A DNA stretch of 64,000 bases, taken from contig NZ_JACUUB010000001.1 of assembly GCF_014859525.1 (NCBI RefSeq), positions 96,361-160,360 of the forward strand, given 5' to 3'. Of this stretch, positions 1-9,588 are shown in pieces; position 1 is the stretch's first letter; the number at the start of each line of letters is the position of its first letter. Source of the stretch: Marinobacter sp. (lineage in GTDB: Bacteria; Pseudomonadota; Gammaproteobacteria; Pseudomonadales; Oleiphilaceae). The translations under genes and the position numbers were made by a program. The notes beneath the pieces are model-generated. The model worked only from the letters and a program-made list of their open reading frames with translations, did not search any database and was not told the DNA's origin.

Positions 1-458
1 TGGTTCGAATCTGCCTGGGCGCAGAGCGCCACCCATCGATGCACCAGTCCAAGCATCGGATTCACGAAAGCATGCAGAAGGTGGACGAGGCCATCGCCCT
101 GTCGGCCATGTACGCGGCCAACCATCTGCAAGGTGTGGCCGCCATCATTTGCCTGACCGAAACCGGATCAACGCCGCGACTGATGTCCAGAATCAAATCC
201 AGCCTGCCGATTTTTGCCTTTTCCCGGCACCACGCCACTCAGCATCGGGTAGCGCTGTTCAGGGGTGTTCAGACCGTACCTTTTGACTCAGCCCAACTGG
301 CCCATGAGCAAGTCAATGCGCTGGCTGTCAAAGAGCTGGAAAACCGAGGCATTGTGCAAGCGGGCGACCTGGTAGTGTTGACCAAAGGCGATTACATCAA
401 CGCTCAGGGCGGCACAAACTCCATGAAAATCGTTCAGGTTGGCTCAGACATCCGCTGA
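1..458 (+). CDS. pyk: Pyruvate kinase, C-terminal part (partial)
   Basis: The reading frame is open from the left edge (in frame from base 3) to a TGA at 456-458, so only about the last 150 residues are present. They match the C-terminal domain of pyruvate kinase: a segment reading CLGAERHPS, then ETGSTPRLMSR, and a final stretch with GDLVVLTKGD and GGTNSMKIVQVG. The enzyme converts PEP and ADP to pyruvate and ATP in the last step of glycolysis. It converges on eda with only 11 bp between the two stop codons. The family assignment is firm; whether this is the PykA or PykF type cannot be settled from the fragment. Confidence 0.93.
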   Translation, partial: VRICLGAERHPSMHQSKHRIHESMQKVDEAIALSAMYAANHLQGVAAIICLTETGSTPRLMSRIKSSLPIFAFSRHHATQHRVALFRGVQTVPFDSAQLAHEQVNALAVKELENRGIVQAGDLVVLTKGDYINAQGGTNSMKIVQVGSDIR

Positions 459-469
459 GCCGCAAACCA

Positions 470-1126
470 TTAACCGGTTTTCAGACTGGCAAGGCTGGCG
501 CGCGCGATTTCAGTGATCCTCGCCCAGTCCTTGTTGGCGACGGCATCGTCTGGTGTCAGCCAGGTACCCCCAACCGTTACGACGCTCTGCAACGCCAGAT
601 AATCAGCCGCCGTGTTCTGGCGGATACCCCCTGTCGGGCAGAACGCCACATCCGGAAAAGGCCCCGAAAAAGCCTTCAATGCCGGGATCCCTCCGGACAC
701 CTCTGCGGGAAAGAATTTGAAGTATCGGTATCCGTGGTTGTATCCCATCAGTAGTTCCGACGCTGTCGCAATGCCGGGTAACAAAGGTGCCTCTGAGGTC
801 ACGCCAAAGTCCAGAATGGCCTCGGTGACTCCGGGCGTAATGACAAACTGCGCGCCCGCTGCTTCCACCTGGCGATACTGGGCAATGCTGGTCACCGTTC
901 CGGCCCCGACCCAGGCACCAGGCAGTTCCTCGCGAACCTTGCGTATGGCGTCTACACCAAACTCGGTTCGCAGGGTAATTTCCATCACCCTGAGCCCCCC
1001 CTCAAAAAGGGCGCGACACAAAGGCACCGCATCATCCGGATGGTGAATGGTAATAACCGGCATCAGGGGGGAGGCAAACAGCACTGCCCTGATCTGCTCC
1101 CGATGTTCCATCGACACTTGTGGCAT
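470..1126 (-). CDS. eda: 2-dehydro-3-deoxy-phosphogluconate (KDPG) aldolase
   Basis: A 218-residue class I aldolase that cleaves KDPG to pyruvate and glyceraldehyde-3-phosphate, the last step of the Entner-Doudoroff pathway. Visible family motifs are MEITLRT (catalytic Glu about residue 49), GAGTV, and RYFKFFPAE with the Schiff-base Lys about residue 137, followed by the phosphate-binding PTGGI. Full length for the family. It is the last gene of a zwf-pgl-eda unit, 27 bp after pgl, so it is probably co-transcribed and under HexR control as in Pseudomonas. The partner dehydratase edd is not in this window. Confidence 0.96.
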   Translation of the reverse strand: MPQVSMEHREQIRAVLFASPLMPVITIHHPDDAVPLCRALFEGGLRVMEITLRTEFGVDAIRKVREELPGAWVGAGTVTSIAQYRQVEAAGAQFVITPGVTEAILDFGVTSEAPLLPGIATASELLMGYNHGYRYFKFFPAEVSGGIPALKAFSGPFPDVAFCPTGGIRQNTAADYLALQSVVTVGGTWLTPDDAVANKDWARITEIARASLASLKTG

Positions 1127-1153
1127 AACACTCTCCTTGGTAAACCCTCGGCC

Positions 1154-1873
1154 TCAGGGGCTCCAATACACCTTCAAACCCGGTTTCAGAAACGCCCGCA
1201 CCGGCATGGACTGCCAGTCATCCGGCTCTGCAATTGCTCGTGACAGGGTTTCAAGTTTGTCCTCGCCTTTCAGGTGCAATGCGGTAAAACCGGCACCGGA
1301 CAACACTGGCAGGGTCAAGGTGACGCGCTGATGAGCCTGCGATGGCGGCGTCATTACAGCTGCCCGGCGTTCAGATTGCGCATTCATCGCCACCTTCAGC
1401 TCTGGAGCATCCGGGAAAAGCGACGCCGTGTGCCCGTCATTGCCCATCCCCAACACCAGTACATCCACCGGCAAGTGAAGTTCAGCCAGAGCGGACTCCA
1501 GGGCAGACCCAGCCTTAACGGCATCTTCCCCCGGCACCTTTAACGGAATAAATCTGGCAGTAGCCGCCGCGCCTTGCAGCAAATGCTCGCGCACCAACAG
1601 GGTATTACTGGCTGGATCGTCTTCCGGCACCCAGCGTTCGTCAGCCAACACAATGCAGACTCTGGACCAATCCAGAGCCTGGTCTCTTAATGCGTGAAAA
1701 AAGGGCAGCGGCGTCGAGCCACCGGAGACAACCAGGGCAGCACCCTTGCTCAAGGCCAGGCGATGCCGCAAGCACTCTGCCACATCCAGAGCAAGCTCAA
1801 GCGCAACGGCATCGGCATTTTCTCGAAAACAGCGTTCAATACCGTCTGGCAATATAAGGTCAGGCGTCCTCAT
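1154..1873 (-). CDS. pgl: 6-phosphogluconolactonase
   Basis: A 239-residue SIS-fold-like lactonase (DevB/Pgl family) that hydrolyses 6-phosphogluconolactone to 6-phosphogluconate. Family motifs seen are VSGGSTP near residue 50, the ADERWVP segment, and [13 protein letters not shown] near residue 145. Length is typical. The start overlaps the end of zwf by 14 bp, which suggests translational coupling; eda follows after 27 bp. Together the three genes carry glucose-6-phosphate oxidation into the Entner-Doudoroff pathway. Confidence 0.95.
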   Translation of the reverse strand: MRTPDLILPDGIERCFRENADAVALELALDVAECLRHRLALSKGAALVVSGGSTPLPFFHALRDQALDWSRVCIVLADERWVPEDDPASNTLLVREHLLQGAAATARFIPLKVPGEDAVKAGSALESALAELHLPVDVLVLGMGNDGHTASLFPDAPELKVAMNAQSERRAAVMTPPSQAHQRVTLTLPVLSGAGFTALHLKGEDKLETLSRAIAEPDDWQSMPVRAFLKPGLKVYWSP

Positions 1874-3332
1874 ACCAACTCCTGCCGTCCCGGGTGATCA
1901 TGGCAATCGAGGCAACCGGCCCCCAGGTACCTGCCGCATAACGTTTGGGTGGTTCGCCACTGTCGTGCCAGTTACGGATAATCTGATCCACCCAGCGCCA
2001 GGCATGCTCGACCTCGTCGCGGCGTACAAACAGGTACTGATTGCCCCGCATCACCTCCCACAACAATCGCTCGTAGGCATCCGGAATCCGCTCCGTATCA
2101 AAGGTTTCAGAGAAAGTAAGCTCCAGAGGCCCCTGGCGCAGCCTCATGCCCTTGTCCAGCCCCTGATCCTTGGTCAGAATTTTGAGGGCCATGCCTTCGT
2201 CTGGCTGCAGTCGAATGATCAGTTTGTTATTGGCTAAATGCTTCTGATCGGGATCAAAAATGTAATGAGGAGCCGGTTTGAAGTGGATAATAATCTGAGA
2301 CATTTTCTCTGGCATCCGCTTGCCGGTTCGAACGTAAAAAGGCACGCCGGACCAGCGCCAATTGTCGATCTCTACCTTGAGCGCCACAAAGGTCTCGGTC
2401 TCACTGCCTTTATTGGCCCCGTCCTCTTGCAGATAACCGGGCACCGGCTTGCCGTCACTGGTACCGGCGGTGTATTGGCCGCGCACTACCGTCTGCTCCA
2501 TAGTATCCGGAGTGACCCGTTTCAGCGCTTTCAGTACCTTGACCTTCTCATCCCGAATGCTGTCGGCCGACAGGTCAGAGGGTGGGTCCATGGCAATCAG
2601 GCACAGAAGCTGCAACAGATGGTTCTGGATCATGTCCCGTATCTGGCCGGCTTTATCAAAGTAGCCCCAGCGGCCCTCAATGCCCATGGATTCGGCAACG
2701 GTAATTTCAACGTGAGAGATGTGGTTCTGATCCCACTGTGACGCGAACAGATTATTGGCAAAGCGCAGTGCAATCAGATTCTGGACCGTTTCTTTTCCCA
2801 GATAGTGGTCGATTCGGAACAGCTGGCTTTCGTGGTAGACCTCCGCTAGTTCGTCGTTGATCACTTTGGACGAGTCCAGATCGTGGCCGATCGGCTTCTC
2901 CACCACCACGCGTGTGCGCTCGGTGCAACAACTCTGGGCGCGAAGGTTGCGTGCGATCACGCCGTACATCGCCGGCGGTGTCGCCATATAAACGATCAGT
3001 TGATTATTGGATGAACGCCACTCGTTCAGCGCCTCGTAACCTTCGGTATTGTTAAAGTCCAGGCACAGATAATTGACTCGCTCTACAAACCGTTCCGCCA
3101 GTGCGTCATCAAACTCATCAGGCTTGATCTGCGCCTTCAGCCTGGCCTTAAAGCGATCACGCATTTCCTGCTCACTGGCATCTGTGCGGGCAATCGCCAG
3201 AACCCGGCTGTCCTGGGCAAGCAGACCCGCCCGGGCCAGTTGATACAAAGCAGGAAATAACTTGCGTTGCGCCAGGTCACCGGAAGCGCCAAACATCATC
3301 AGATCGCAGGACGCTTGCACGTTATCTGCCAT
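1860..3332 (-). CDS. zwf: Glucose-6-phosphate 1-dehydrogenase
   Basis: About 490 residues from the start beginning MADNVQ. It oxidises glucose-6-phosphate to the lactone with reduction of NADP+. The nucleotide-binding motif GASGDL lies at residues 15-20 and the active-site signature RIDHYLGKE near residue 180. The frame is open a further 14 codons upstream to 3374, but family proteins begin just before the GASGDL strand, so I chose 3332. First gene of the zwf-pgl-eda unit and divergent from hexR, with a plausible promoter at 3392-3420. Arrangement matches the HexR-regulated cluster of pseudomonads. Confidence 0.96.
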   Translation of the reverse strand: MADNVQASCDLMMFGASGDLAQRKLFPALYQLARAGLLAQDSRVLAIARTDASEQEMRDRFKARLKAQIKPDEFDDALAERFVERVNYLCLDFNNTEGYEALNEWRSSNNQLIVYMATPPAMYGVIARNLRAQSCCTERTRVVVEKPIGHDLDSSKVINDELAEVYHESQLFRIDHYLGKETVQNLIALRFANNLFASQWDQNHISHVEITVAESMGIEGRWGYFDKAGQIRDMIQNHLLQLLCLIAMDPPSDLSADSIRDEKVKVLKALKRVTPDTMEQTVVRGQYTAGTSDGKPVPGYLQEDGANKGSETETFVALKVEIDNWRWSGVPFYVRTGKRMPEKMSQIIIHFKPAPHYIFDPDQKHLANNKLIIRLQPDEGMALKILTKDQGLDKGMRLRQGPLELTFSETFDTERIPDAYERLLWEVMRGNQYLFVRRDEVEHAWRWVDQIIRNWHDSGEPPKRYAAGTWGPVASIAMITRDGRSWYEDA

Positions 3333-3391
3333 TCCATTTCTCCCTGCCTCTCTACACCATACCGAGACGGCCATGTCGTAACTTTACCCAA

Positions 3392-3420
3392 ATAATGACA
3401 CCAGCCAGCATGCAATCCAA
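3392..3420 (-). promoter_or_regulatory. Candidate sigma-70 promoter for zwf-pgl-eda
   Basis: Read on the minus strand, TTGGAT (3415-3420) and CATTAT (3392-3397) are separated by exactly 17 bp and lie about 60 bp before the zwf start. A short palindrome GTAA-AG-TTAC follows downstream of the -10. I see no clear match to the published HexR operator, although HexR control is expected from the gene order. Confidence 0.4.
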
Positions 3421-3473
3421 GCCTGACCGGCAATGTTGATACAATTACTACCCGATCAACCGTCAAAACACGG

Positions 3474-3479
3474 TATAAT
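3474..3479 (+). promoter_or_regulatory. hexR: Candidate -10 element for hexR
   Basis: A perfect TATAAT hexamer lies 48 bp before the hexR start codon. No good -35 hexamer is found at 16-18 bp, so the promoter may depend on an activator or be weak. Confidence 0.35.
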
Positions 3480-3527
3480 CTGCCGGTTTTCCAATCCTAA
3501 TTGCCTGCACATCAGGGAGTACACAGC

Positions 3528-4400
3528 ATGGCGGCAAGTACGGCGCACCGAGACGACAATCTGCTCGAAGACATCAAGAGTCGACTGGAAACTCTTAATA
3601 AATCCGAGCGCAAGGTTGCTGAAGCCATTCTGCGAGACCCAAGTGCGGCCACCCGATACAGCATCGCAGCGCTGGCCCGGGCAGCCAACGTCAGTGAACC
3701 CACGGTCAATCGCTTTTGTCGGGGCTTTTCCGCCACGGGCTTTCCGGATTTCAAAATCCGTCTGGCTCAGAGCATCGCCACAGGCACACCGTATGTCGGC
3801 CAAGACATAGAGCCCGATGACACTGTCGCCGAATTTGCCAATAAAATCATGCTAAGCACCATCGCCAGCCTCGACAAGGCCCGACAAGCCCTTGATCCGA
3901 AAGCCATTGCTATCGTCATCGATTATTTGATACAGGCCAAGCAAATCAGCTTTTTTGGCATGGGCGGTTCCGCCTCCGTGGCGATGGATGCCCAACATAA
4001 GTTTTTCCGATTCAACATCCCGGTATCGTCCTACGACGATGCTCTGATGCAGCGCATGATCGCCGCCGGTGCTGGCGTGGGCGACGCCATCGTACTGATC
4101 TCTTACACCGGGCGCACCCGAGAAGCCGTCGAAATTGCCCACCTGGCTCGCGCAAACGGTGCGACGGTGATCGGAATCACAAACCCGGATTCTCCACTGG
4201 CAGAAGCCTGCACAGCGGTGCTCGGGGTGACGGCCCCGGAAGACACTGAAGTCTATATGCCCATGTCATCCCGGATCATTCACCTGACGGTGATTGATAT
4301 TCTTGCCACTGGCGTCACGCTCAAGCGTGGCCCGGACTTCCTCGAACACCTGAAGAAGATCAAAGAAAGCCTGAGAGCCACCCGTTTTCCACTAAACTGA
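3528..4400 (+). CDS. hexR: RpiR-family transcriptional regulator HexR
   Basis: About 290 residues. The N-terminal part is a helix-turn-helix of the RpiR type ([13 protein letters not shown], then [18 protein letters not shown] about residues 30-80). The C-terminal part is a SIS sugar-phosphate domain ([13 protein letters not shown], then [11 protein letters not shown], about residues 140-250). In relatives HexR binds KDPG and controls zwf, pgl, eda and other central-carbon genes. The ATG at 3528 was chosen because it has GGGAG upstream and begins MAAST; an earlier in-frame ATG at 3501 lacks this. Divergent from its presumed targets, and followed by a strong terminator. Confidence 0.92.
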   Translation: MAASTAHRDDNLLEDIKSRLETLNKSERKVAEAILRDPSAATRYSIAALARAANVSEPTVNRFCRGFSATGFPDFKIRLAQSIATGTPYVGQDIEPDDTVAEFANKIMLSTIASLDKARQALDPKAIAIVIDYLIQAKQISFFGMGGSASVAMDAQHKFFRFNIPVSSYDDALMQRMIAAGAGVGDAIVLISYTGRTREAVEIAHLARANGATVIGITNPDSPLAEACTAVLGVTAPEDTEVYMPMSSRIIHLTVIDILATGVTLKRGPDFLEHLKKIKESLRATRFPLN

Positions 4401-4431
4401 AAGCCGGGTTTGCCGGCTTCGCCGGGCAAAC

Positions 4432-4461
4432 AAAAAAAGGGTGCCGAAGCACCCTTTTTTT
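4432..4461. terminator. Bidirectional rho-independent terminator between hexR and ppiD
   Basis: Seven A, the hairpin GGGTGC-CGAA-GCACCC, and seven T. The A and T tracts make it usable on both strands. It lies 31 bp after hexR and 16 bp after ppiD, which converge here. Confidence 0.9.
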
Positions 4462-4476
4462 ATTTGCCAACCAGGC

Positions 4477-6330
4477 TCAATTCCGGTCAACCTTTGCCTC
4501 ATTTCTGAGATACTGCTGGTAGGCAGCGTATTCTCGCTGGCCTTCAAGCTGTGTCAGGAACTGACGCAACTGCTGAAACTCTACGCCGGCGGTATCGACA
4601 TCGCCTTCTTGCACCGCATCCACCAGAATGATGGCGGCTTCGCGCTGGCCGACCGCCTTGCCTACCGAAGGCTTATCAGCTTCAGGACGAGACATCGCAA
4701 ACGCACGCTGAACCACAAACTGACTCAGACCAGAACCGTCGCGACCTTGACCTTCAAACTGCTGCCACTCACCTGCGTTCAAGGCCTCTGGCTGATCACC
4801 AGACTCAAGTGCAGCCATCAGCTCATCAACCCGGGCCTCCAGGGCTTCGCGGGTTTTCCGAGCTTCCAGGCGCGCCTGGATGTCGTCACGAACGCTTGCC
4901 AGCTCACGTTGACGCGGCTCGAAGTATTCGCGCACGCGCGCCACGACCGACACGTTATCGCCTACGTCGATCAGCTCGGTGTTAAAGCCCCCTTCAAGAA
5001 CGTCGCCAGAAAACAGCTGACGTACCAGTCCGGCATGATCAAACGGTGCCACACCACCGTCGCGAGTAACGCCATCGACCGAGCGCACTTCAAGCCCCAA
5101 CTCCTCAGCTGGACCGGCCAGGTCGTCAGCCGCATAAGCAGCATCAGCTAACTGCGCGCGCACTTCAGCAAAACGCTCACTCGCAAGGGTGCGGGCCAAC
5201 TCATCGCGAAGCTCCGCGCGCAATTCGTCAAAAGATGGAACATCTGAGCGTCGAACATCGTCCAGTCTGATCAGGTGAACACCAAAACTGGTTTCTACGG
5301 GCTCAGAGATCTCGCCCTCAGCCAAGGCAAACAATGCTTCCTCGAACGACTCGTCATAAACGCCACGTCCGGCAAAACCCAAATCCCCGCCATCTCGGGC
5401 AGAAATCGTATCTACCGAGAATTCCTGAGCAAGCTCCGCAAACGATTCACCAGCGTCAAGGCGTTCCAGAATAGTGGCGAGCGTTGCCTCCGCCTCTGCG
5501 CCGGAATCGATCAGGATGTGAGCAGCACGACGTTCTTCGCGGGCGTACTCTTCCGCACGCTCTTCGTAATAGGCTTGCAGATCGCCTTCCCCAACCTCGA
5601 CGGCGTCGGCCAGCGCGCCAAGTGACAGCGAAATATAGGCTACATTCACCTGCTCCGGCTCCCGGAACTCAGCAGCGTTATCATCATAGTATGCCCGGAC
5701 ATCGTCTTCTGTTACGACAATCTGATCGGCCAGGGAATCAGCACTAACGGTCAGCACCCGGAAGTCCCGAGTCTGGTTCTGAATACGGAGCAGTTGTGAG
5801 GCATTGTCGCCGGCCACCAGACCAGTCTGGGCAATGGATGCCCGAATTTGATTAATCACGTAGTTTTTGCGCATGTTCTCGCGGAATTCGCCGACACCCA
5901 TACCGAAGTTGCGCACGGTGGCGACAAAGCGGTCACGATTGAACTGGCCACCAATCTGGAACTGGGGCATCTGGGTAATCAATGCGTCTATGTCATCATC
6001 TGACAACTCCAGGCCTTGTTCCTGTGCATCCAGAATCAAAACCCGCTCCTGGATCAATGCTTCAAGCACGTCCTGGCGAATTTGATCTTCGTCCAGCATA
6101 GCGGAATCCGGATTCTCCATCTGGGAAAGCCGTTGCTGTGTCTCCAGCTGAACGGTACGTAAAAATTCCCGCTCGGTTATCGACTCCCCGTTTACTGAGG
6201 CTACTTCCGGCTCTCCGGAAAACCCACCAATGATGGCGTCCATCCCCCAGATCGACAGAGAAACGATCAAAAGGCCGATAATAACCTTTGCGATGGTGCC
6301 CTGGGCATTATCCCGAATATCTTGAAGCAT
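4477..6330 (-). CDS. ppiD: Periplasmic folding chaperone / peptidyl-prolyl isomerase D
   Basis: 617 residues. An N-terminal membrane anchor (about residues 13-33) leads to a SurA-N-like chaperone region (about 40-200) and one parvulin domain (about 268-360, with AAHIL, GGDLGFAG and FGVHLIRL), followed by a long C-terminal chaperone region. Anchored in the inner membrane with the bulk in the periplasm, PpiD helps newly exported outer-membrane and secreted proteins fold. Length agrees with E. coli PpiD (623). The order lon-hupB-ppiD is conserved in gammaproteobacteria, and a terminator separates it from hupB. Confidence 0.95.
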   Translation of the reverse strand: MLQDIRDNAQGTIAKVIIGLLIVSLSIWGMDAIIGGFSGEPEVASVNGESITEREFLRTVQLETQQRLSQMENPDSAMLDEDQIRQDVLEALIQERVLILDAQEQGLELSDDDIDALITQMPQFQIGGQFNRDRFVATVRNFGMGVGEFRENMRKNYVINQIRASIAQTGLVAGDNASQLLRIQNQTRDFRVLTVSADSLADQIVVTEDDVRAYYDDNAAEFREPEQVNVAYISLSLGALADAVEVGEGDLQAYYEERAEEYAREERRAAHILIDSGAEAEATLATILERLDAGESFAELAQEFSVDTISARDGGDLGFAGRGVYDESFEEALFALAEGEISEPVETSFGVHLIRLDDVRRSDVPSFDELRAELRDELARTLASERFAEVRAQLADAAYAADDLAGPAEELGLEVRSVDGVTRDGGVAPFDHAGLVRQLFSGDVLEGGFNTELIDVGDNVSVVARVREYFEPRQRELASVRDDIQARLEARKTREALEARVDELMAALESGDQPEALNAGEWQQFEGQGRDGSGLSQFVVQRAFAMSRPEADKPSVGKAVGQREAAIILVDAVQEGDVDTAGVEFQQLRQFLTQLEGQREYAAYQQYLRNEAKVDRN

Positions 6331-6404
6331 GTTGTTCCTGAATCCCTGTCAAGGTCCTGATGGAGGTGGCTGCGAGGTGCGAGCCCGGCTGCCCCATTCA
6401 AATG

Positions 6405-6436
6405 CAAAAAGGCGCACCCTGAACGGAATGCGCCTT
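6405..6436 (-). terminator. hupB: Terminator after hupB
   Basis: On the minus strand an 8-bp perfect stem (AAGGCGCA / TGCGCCTT, arms 6429-6436 and 6409-6416) with a 12-nt loop ends in a T run. It lies 49 bp downstream of the hupB stop and just before ppiD. Confidence 0.75.
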
Positions 6437-6444
6437 GAATTCTC

Positions 6445-6474
6445 TTGGCAGCTTTCGCAAGCGAAAGTTGCCAA
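6445..6474. other. Long stem-loop in the hupB 3' untranslated region
   Basis: Two 14-nt arms, TTGGCAGCTTTCGC and GCGAAAGTTGCCAA, are complementary except for one G-T position and are separated by only two bases. It begins 10 bp after the hupB stop, before the T-tailed terminator at 6405-6436. It has no T run on its 3' side in the minus direction, so it is not itself a canonical terminator; it may stabilise the mRNA 3' end. Confidence 0.7.
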
Positions 6475-6484
6475 AAAAGAGCCT

Positions 6485-6757
6485 TTACTTAACGGCGTCT
6501 TTCAGGGCCTTGCCTGCTTTGAATCCAGGCACTTTGGAGGCCGCTATCTTGATTTCAGCGCCAGTCTGCGGGTTACGGCCGGTACGAGCGGCACGATCCT
6601 TGACAGAAAAGGTACCAAAGCCGATCAGAGTGACTTGATCGCCTTTTTTCAGAGCACCGGTGATAGAGTTGGTCATTGCGTCAAGCGCACGGCCAGCTGC
6701 TGCTTTAGAGATGTCTGCGGACTCTGCAATTGCGTCGATAAGTTCGGACTTGTTCAC
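6485..6757 (-). CDS. hupB: DNA-binding protein HU, beta subunit
   Basis: 90 residues, the exact family length. Contains the HU signature [19 protein letters not shown] leading into the beta-arm, and begins [12 protein letters not shown] dimers bend and compact DNA in the nucleoid. The start is GTG at 6755-6757 with AAGGGG a few bases upstream. It lies between lon and ppiD, as in other gammaproteobacteria, and has its own strong promoter at 6950-6979. Confidence 0.97.
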   Translation of the reverse strand: MNKSELIDAIAESADISKAAAGRALDAMTNSITGALKKGDQVTLIGFGTFSVKDRAARTGRNPQTGAEIKIAASKVPGFKAGKALKDAVK

Positions 6758-6949
6758 ACTAAACCCCTTCGATTTCAGGTTGAAGATGTTCTAGGTCGGT
6801 TTGTTTTTCGAGGACATTCCCGACTATCGCATAAGCGGTCGGAGAATTCCATTCTTCAGTTTTCTTATTCCATTCGGTGTTTAACCGGCATTCGGAATAG
6901 GCACTTACTGCGCGGGAGCCCTTGCTATTGGCTGCTTCACGGCGAAACA

Positions 6950-6979
6950 GTTATACCAACGGGCTCTCAGGCATGTCAA
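6950..6979 (-). promoter_or_regulatory. hupB: Sigma-70 promoter of hupB
   Basis: On the minus strand a perfect TTGACA (6974-6979) is followed after 18 bp by TATAAC (6950-6955). It starts directly after the lon stop codon and predicts a hupB leader of about 185 nt. The 6758-6994 gap holds this promoter and the leader; no other gene is visible there. Confidence 0.75.
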
Positions 6980-6994
6980 CAACTCATCCGGTGT

Positions 6995-9412
6995 TTAATG
7001 TGTATTTATGCGCTCGGCAGCATCGCCACCATCATCACCTGCTTTGGATGCGGGGCTCTTTTCGGCCGATTCCGCGGTGCGAGGTTCCGGTGGATACGCC
7101 AGCGCAACATCCAGAACTTCATCAATCCACTTGGCCGGAATAATCTCCAGAGACTCTTTTATGTTCTCTGGTATCTCTTTGAGATCCCTGACATTTTCAT
7201 CAGGGATAATGACGGTCTTGATTCCGCCCCGGTGAGCAGCAAGAAGCTTCTCCTTCAGGCCTCCAATGGGCAGAACGCGTCCTCTCAAAGTGATCTCGCC
7301 GGTCATCGCAACGTCTGCCCGAACCGGTATTTTAGTCAGGGCAGAAACCAATGCTGTGCACATGCCAATACCGGCACTGGGACCATCTTTTGGCGTTGCA
7401 CCTTCCGGAACATGCACGTGAAGATCGTGCTTTTCATGGAAATCATCGCTGATTCCAAGACCCGCAGCCCGGCTGCGTACAACCGTTAAAGCCGTCTGAA
7501 TCGACTCCTGCATGACATCACCGAGGGAGCCGGTTTTAACCACTCGTCCCTTGCCGGCGGTCAGTGCGCACTCAATGGTCAGCAGTTCGCCGCCCACCTG
7601 AGTCCAGGCCAGACCGGTCACCTGTCCTATTTCGTTCTTCTCTTCAGCAAGACCGTACTTGAACTTCTTGACCCCCGAGTAGTCCTCGAGCATCTCCTGG
7701 GTAATGGTTACAGAGGCCTTGTCGTTGCTCTCAACATGCTCCCTGACCACCTTACGGCAAATCTTGGCAATCTCCCGCTCCAGACCCCGTACGCCCGCCT
7801 CTCGCGTGTAATACCGGATCAGGTCGCGTAACGTAGCTTCTGAAAGGTTCAGTTCATTCTTGCGCAGACCGTTCGCCTTGATCTGTTTCGGCAACAGATA
7901 GCGCAAGGCAATGTTCACCTTTTCATCCTCTGTGTAACCGGGGATCCGAATAATCTCCATTCGGTCCAGCAACGCCGATGGAATGTCCATGGAGTTGGAG
8001 GTGCAAACAAACATGACGTCGGAGAGGTCATAATCCACTTCAAGATAATGGTCGTTGAAGGTGTGATTCTGCTCAGGGTCCAGCACTTCCAGCAACGCAG
8101 AAGCGGGATCGCCACGGTGGTCCATACCCATCTTGTCGATTTCATCAAACAGGAACAGCGGGTTTTTCACACCAACCTTTGACAACTTTTGCAGTAACTT
8201 GCCCGGCAAAGCGCCAATGTAGGTTTTACGATGGCCACGGATTTCAGCCTCATCGCGCACGCCGCCGAGCGCCATCCGTGTGTATTTACGGTTGGTTGCC
8301 CGGGCAATGGATTGACCCAGCGAGGTCTTACCTACACCAGGCGGCCCAACCAGACACAGCACCGGCCCTTTGATCTTTTTCACCCGGCTTTGCACCGCCA
8401 GATACTCGAGAATGCGCTTTTTAACTTCGTCCAGACCGTAGTGGTCCTTGTCCAGAATCTCGCGGGCCTGCTCAAGATCATGGCGAACGCGACTGCGTTT
8501 TTTCCAGGGCACCGCCAGCATCCAGTCGATGTAACCGCGCACCACGGTCGCCTCGGCTGACATGGGCGACATCATCTTGAGCTTGTTGAGCTCCGCCTCG
8601 GTCTTTTTACGGGCTTCTTCCGGCAGTCCCGCTTCCTCAAGCTTTTGTTCCAGCTCTTCGAAATCGTTGTTGCCTTCGCCCAGGTTACCCATTTCTTTCT
8701 GGATAGCCTTCATCTGTTCATTCAGGTAATACTCGCGCTGACTGCGTTCCATCTGCTTTTTGACGCGGCCGCGGATGCGCTTTTCCACTTCAATCAAATC
8801 GATCTCGCCGTCCAGCTTACCCAGCAGGAGGTCTACCCGCCTGCGCACATCCAGGGCCTCGAGCAACTCCTGTTTTTCCGGAATCCGCATATCAAGGTGG
8901 GCTGCCATGGTATCGACCAGGCGCTCCAGTTCGTTAATGCCAGTTAGCGCATTGGATACCTCTGAGGGCACTTTTTTGGACAGTTTGACGTATTTCTCGA
9001 ACTCATCCATCAAGGTCTTTGAGAGCACGTCTTCTTCACGCTCCGGAAGCGCATCTTCATCCATCAGAATGGCCTGACCGGACAAGTAATCAGCCTCTGA
9101 AATATCAGCAATGCTGGCCCGAGCGTTACCTTCCACCAACACTTTCACGGTGCCATCGGGGAGTCGGAGCATCTGCAGCACGGTTGCCAATGTGCCCATG
9201 GTAAACACATCGCCGGCACCCGGCTCATCGGTAGACGCATCTTTCTGGGCGACCAGAAGGATTTCCTTGCTGCCCTCCATCGCTGCCTCAAGGGCTTGAA
9301 TGGACTTATCACGGCCCACAAACAACGGGACCACCATGTGCGGAAACACCACCACATCACGCAATGGAAGCAGCGGGTACTCTTGCACAGTTTCTTCGGA
9401 TATACGGGTCAT
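6995..9412 (-). CDS. lon: ATP-dependent protease Lon
   Basis: 805 residues. LON N-terminal substrate-binding domain (about 10-205), coiled-coil linker, AAA+ module with Walker [10 protein letters not shown] at 356-364 and Walker B FLFDEIDK at 420-427, and the proteolytic domain with catalytic Ser679 (in DGPSAG) and Lys722 (in GGLKEK). These numbers coincide with E. coli Lon. A short charged C-terminal tail extends beyond the E. coli end. Cytosolic hexamer that degrades misfolded and regulatory proteins. Sits between clpX and hupB. Confidence 0.98.
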   Translation of the reverse strand: MTRISEETVQEYPLLPLRDVVVFPHMVVPLFVGRDKSIQALEAAMEGSKEILLVAQKDASTDEPGAGDVFTMGTLATVLQMLRLPDGTVKVLVEGNARASIADISEADYLSGQAILMDEDALPEREEDVLSKTLMDEFEKYVKLSKKVPSEVSNALTGINELERLVDTMAAHLDMRIPEKQELLEALDVRRRVDLLLGKLDGEIDLIEVEKRIRGRVKKQMERSQREYYLNEQMKAIQKEMGNLGEGNNDFEELEQKLEEAGLPEEARKKTEAELNKLKMMSPMSAEATVVRGYIDWMLAVPWKKRSRVRHDLEQAREILDKDHYGLDEVKKRILEYLAVQSRVKKIKGPVLCLVGPPGVGKTSLGQSIARATNRKYTRMALGGVRDEAEIRGHRKTYIGALPGKLLQKLSKVGVKNPLFLFDEIDKMGMDHRGDPASALLEVLDPEQNHTFNDHYLEVDYDLSDVMFVCTSNSMDIPSALLDRMEIIRIPGYTEDEKVNIALRYLLPKQIKANGLRKNELNLSEATLRDLIRYYTREAGVRGLEREIAKICRKVVREHVESNDKASVTITQEMLEDYSGVKKFKYGLAEEKNEIGQVTGLAWTQVGGELLTIECALTAGKGRVVKTGSLGDVMQESIQTALTVVRSRAAGLGISDDFHEKHDLHVHVPEGATPKDGPSAGIGMCTALVSALTKIPVRADVAMTGEITLRGRVLPIGGLKEKLLAAHRGGIKTVIIPDENVRDLKEIPENIKESLEIIPAKWIDEVLDVALAYPPEPRTAESAEKSPASKAGDDGGDAAERINTH

Positions 9413-9451
9413 AGGGAATCCTCTGACAGCATTTGATTCAGCATATCACCC

Positions 9452-9479
9452 ATCATTGGGGCGCAGACGGAAATTGCAA
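9452..9479 (-). promoter_or_regulatory. lon: Possible heat-shock (sigma-32) promoter for lon
   Basis: On the minus strand CCCCAATGAT (9452-9461) resembles the sigma-32 -10 element and TTGCAAT (9473-9479) sits about 12 bp upstream, where the -35 is expected. The -35 match is partial; the call rests mainly on the CCCC-type -10 and on lon being a heat-shock gene in relatives. Confidence 0.35.
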
Positions 9480-9525
9480 TCTTTTTACAACGCAGAAAAA
9501 CCGGCAAGCCACTTTCGCAAGCCAT

Positions 9526-9556
9526 GAAAAAGGGGCGATAAACGCCCCCCTTTTTC
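9526..9556 (-). terminator. clpX: Terminator after clpX
   Basis: Hairpin of GGGGCG pairing with CGCCCC, flanked by GAAAAA and TTTTTC, 33 bp after the clpX stop. Separates clpX from lon. Confidence 0.85.
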
Positions 9557-9588
9557 AGATTACACCGGTTTGTTTGCAGTCGCCGGTA

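Noticed and set aside
3360..3480. HexR operator between zwf and hexR
   Set aside because: GTAAAGTTAC (3379-3388) and other AT-rich dyads do not match the published operator spacing, so I did not call a site.
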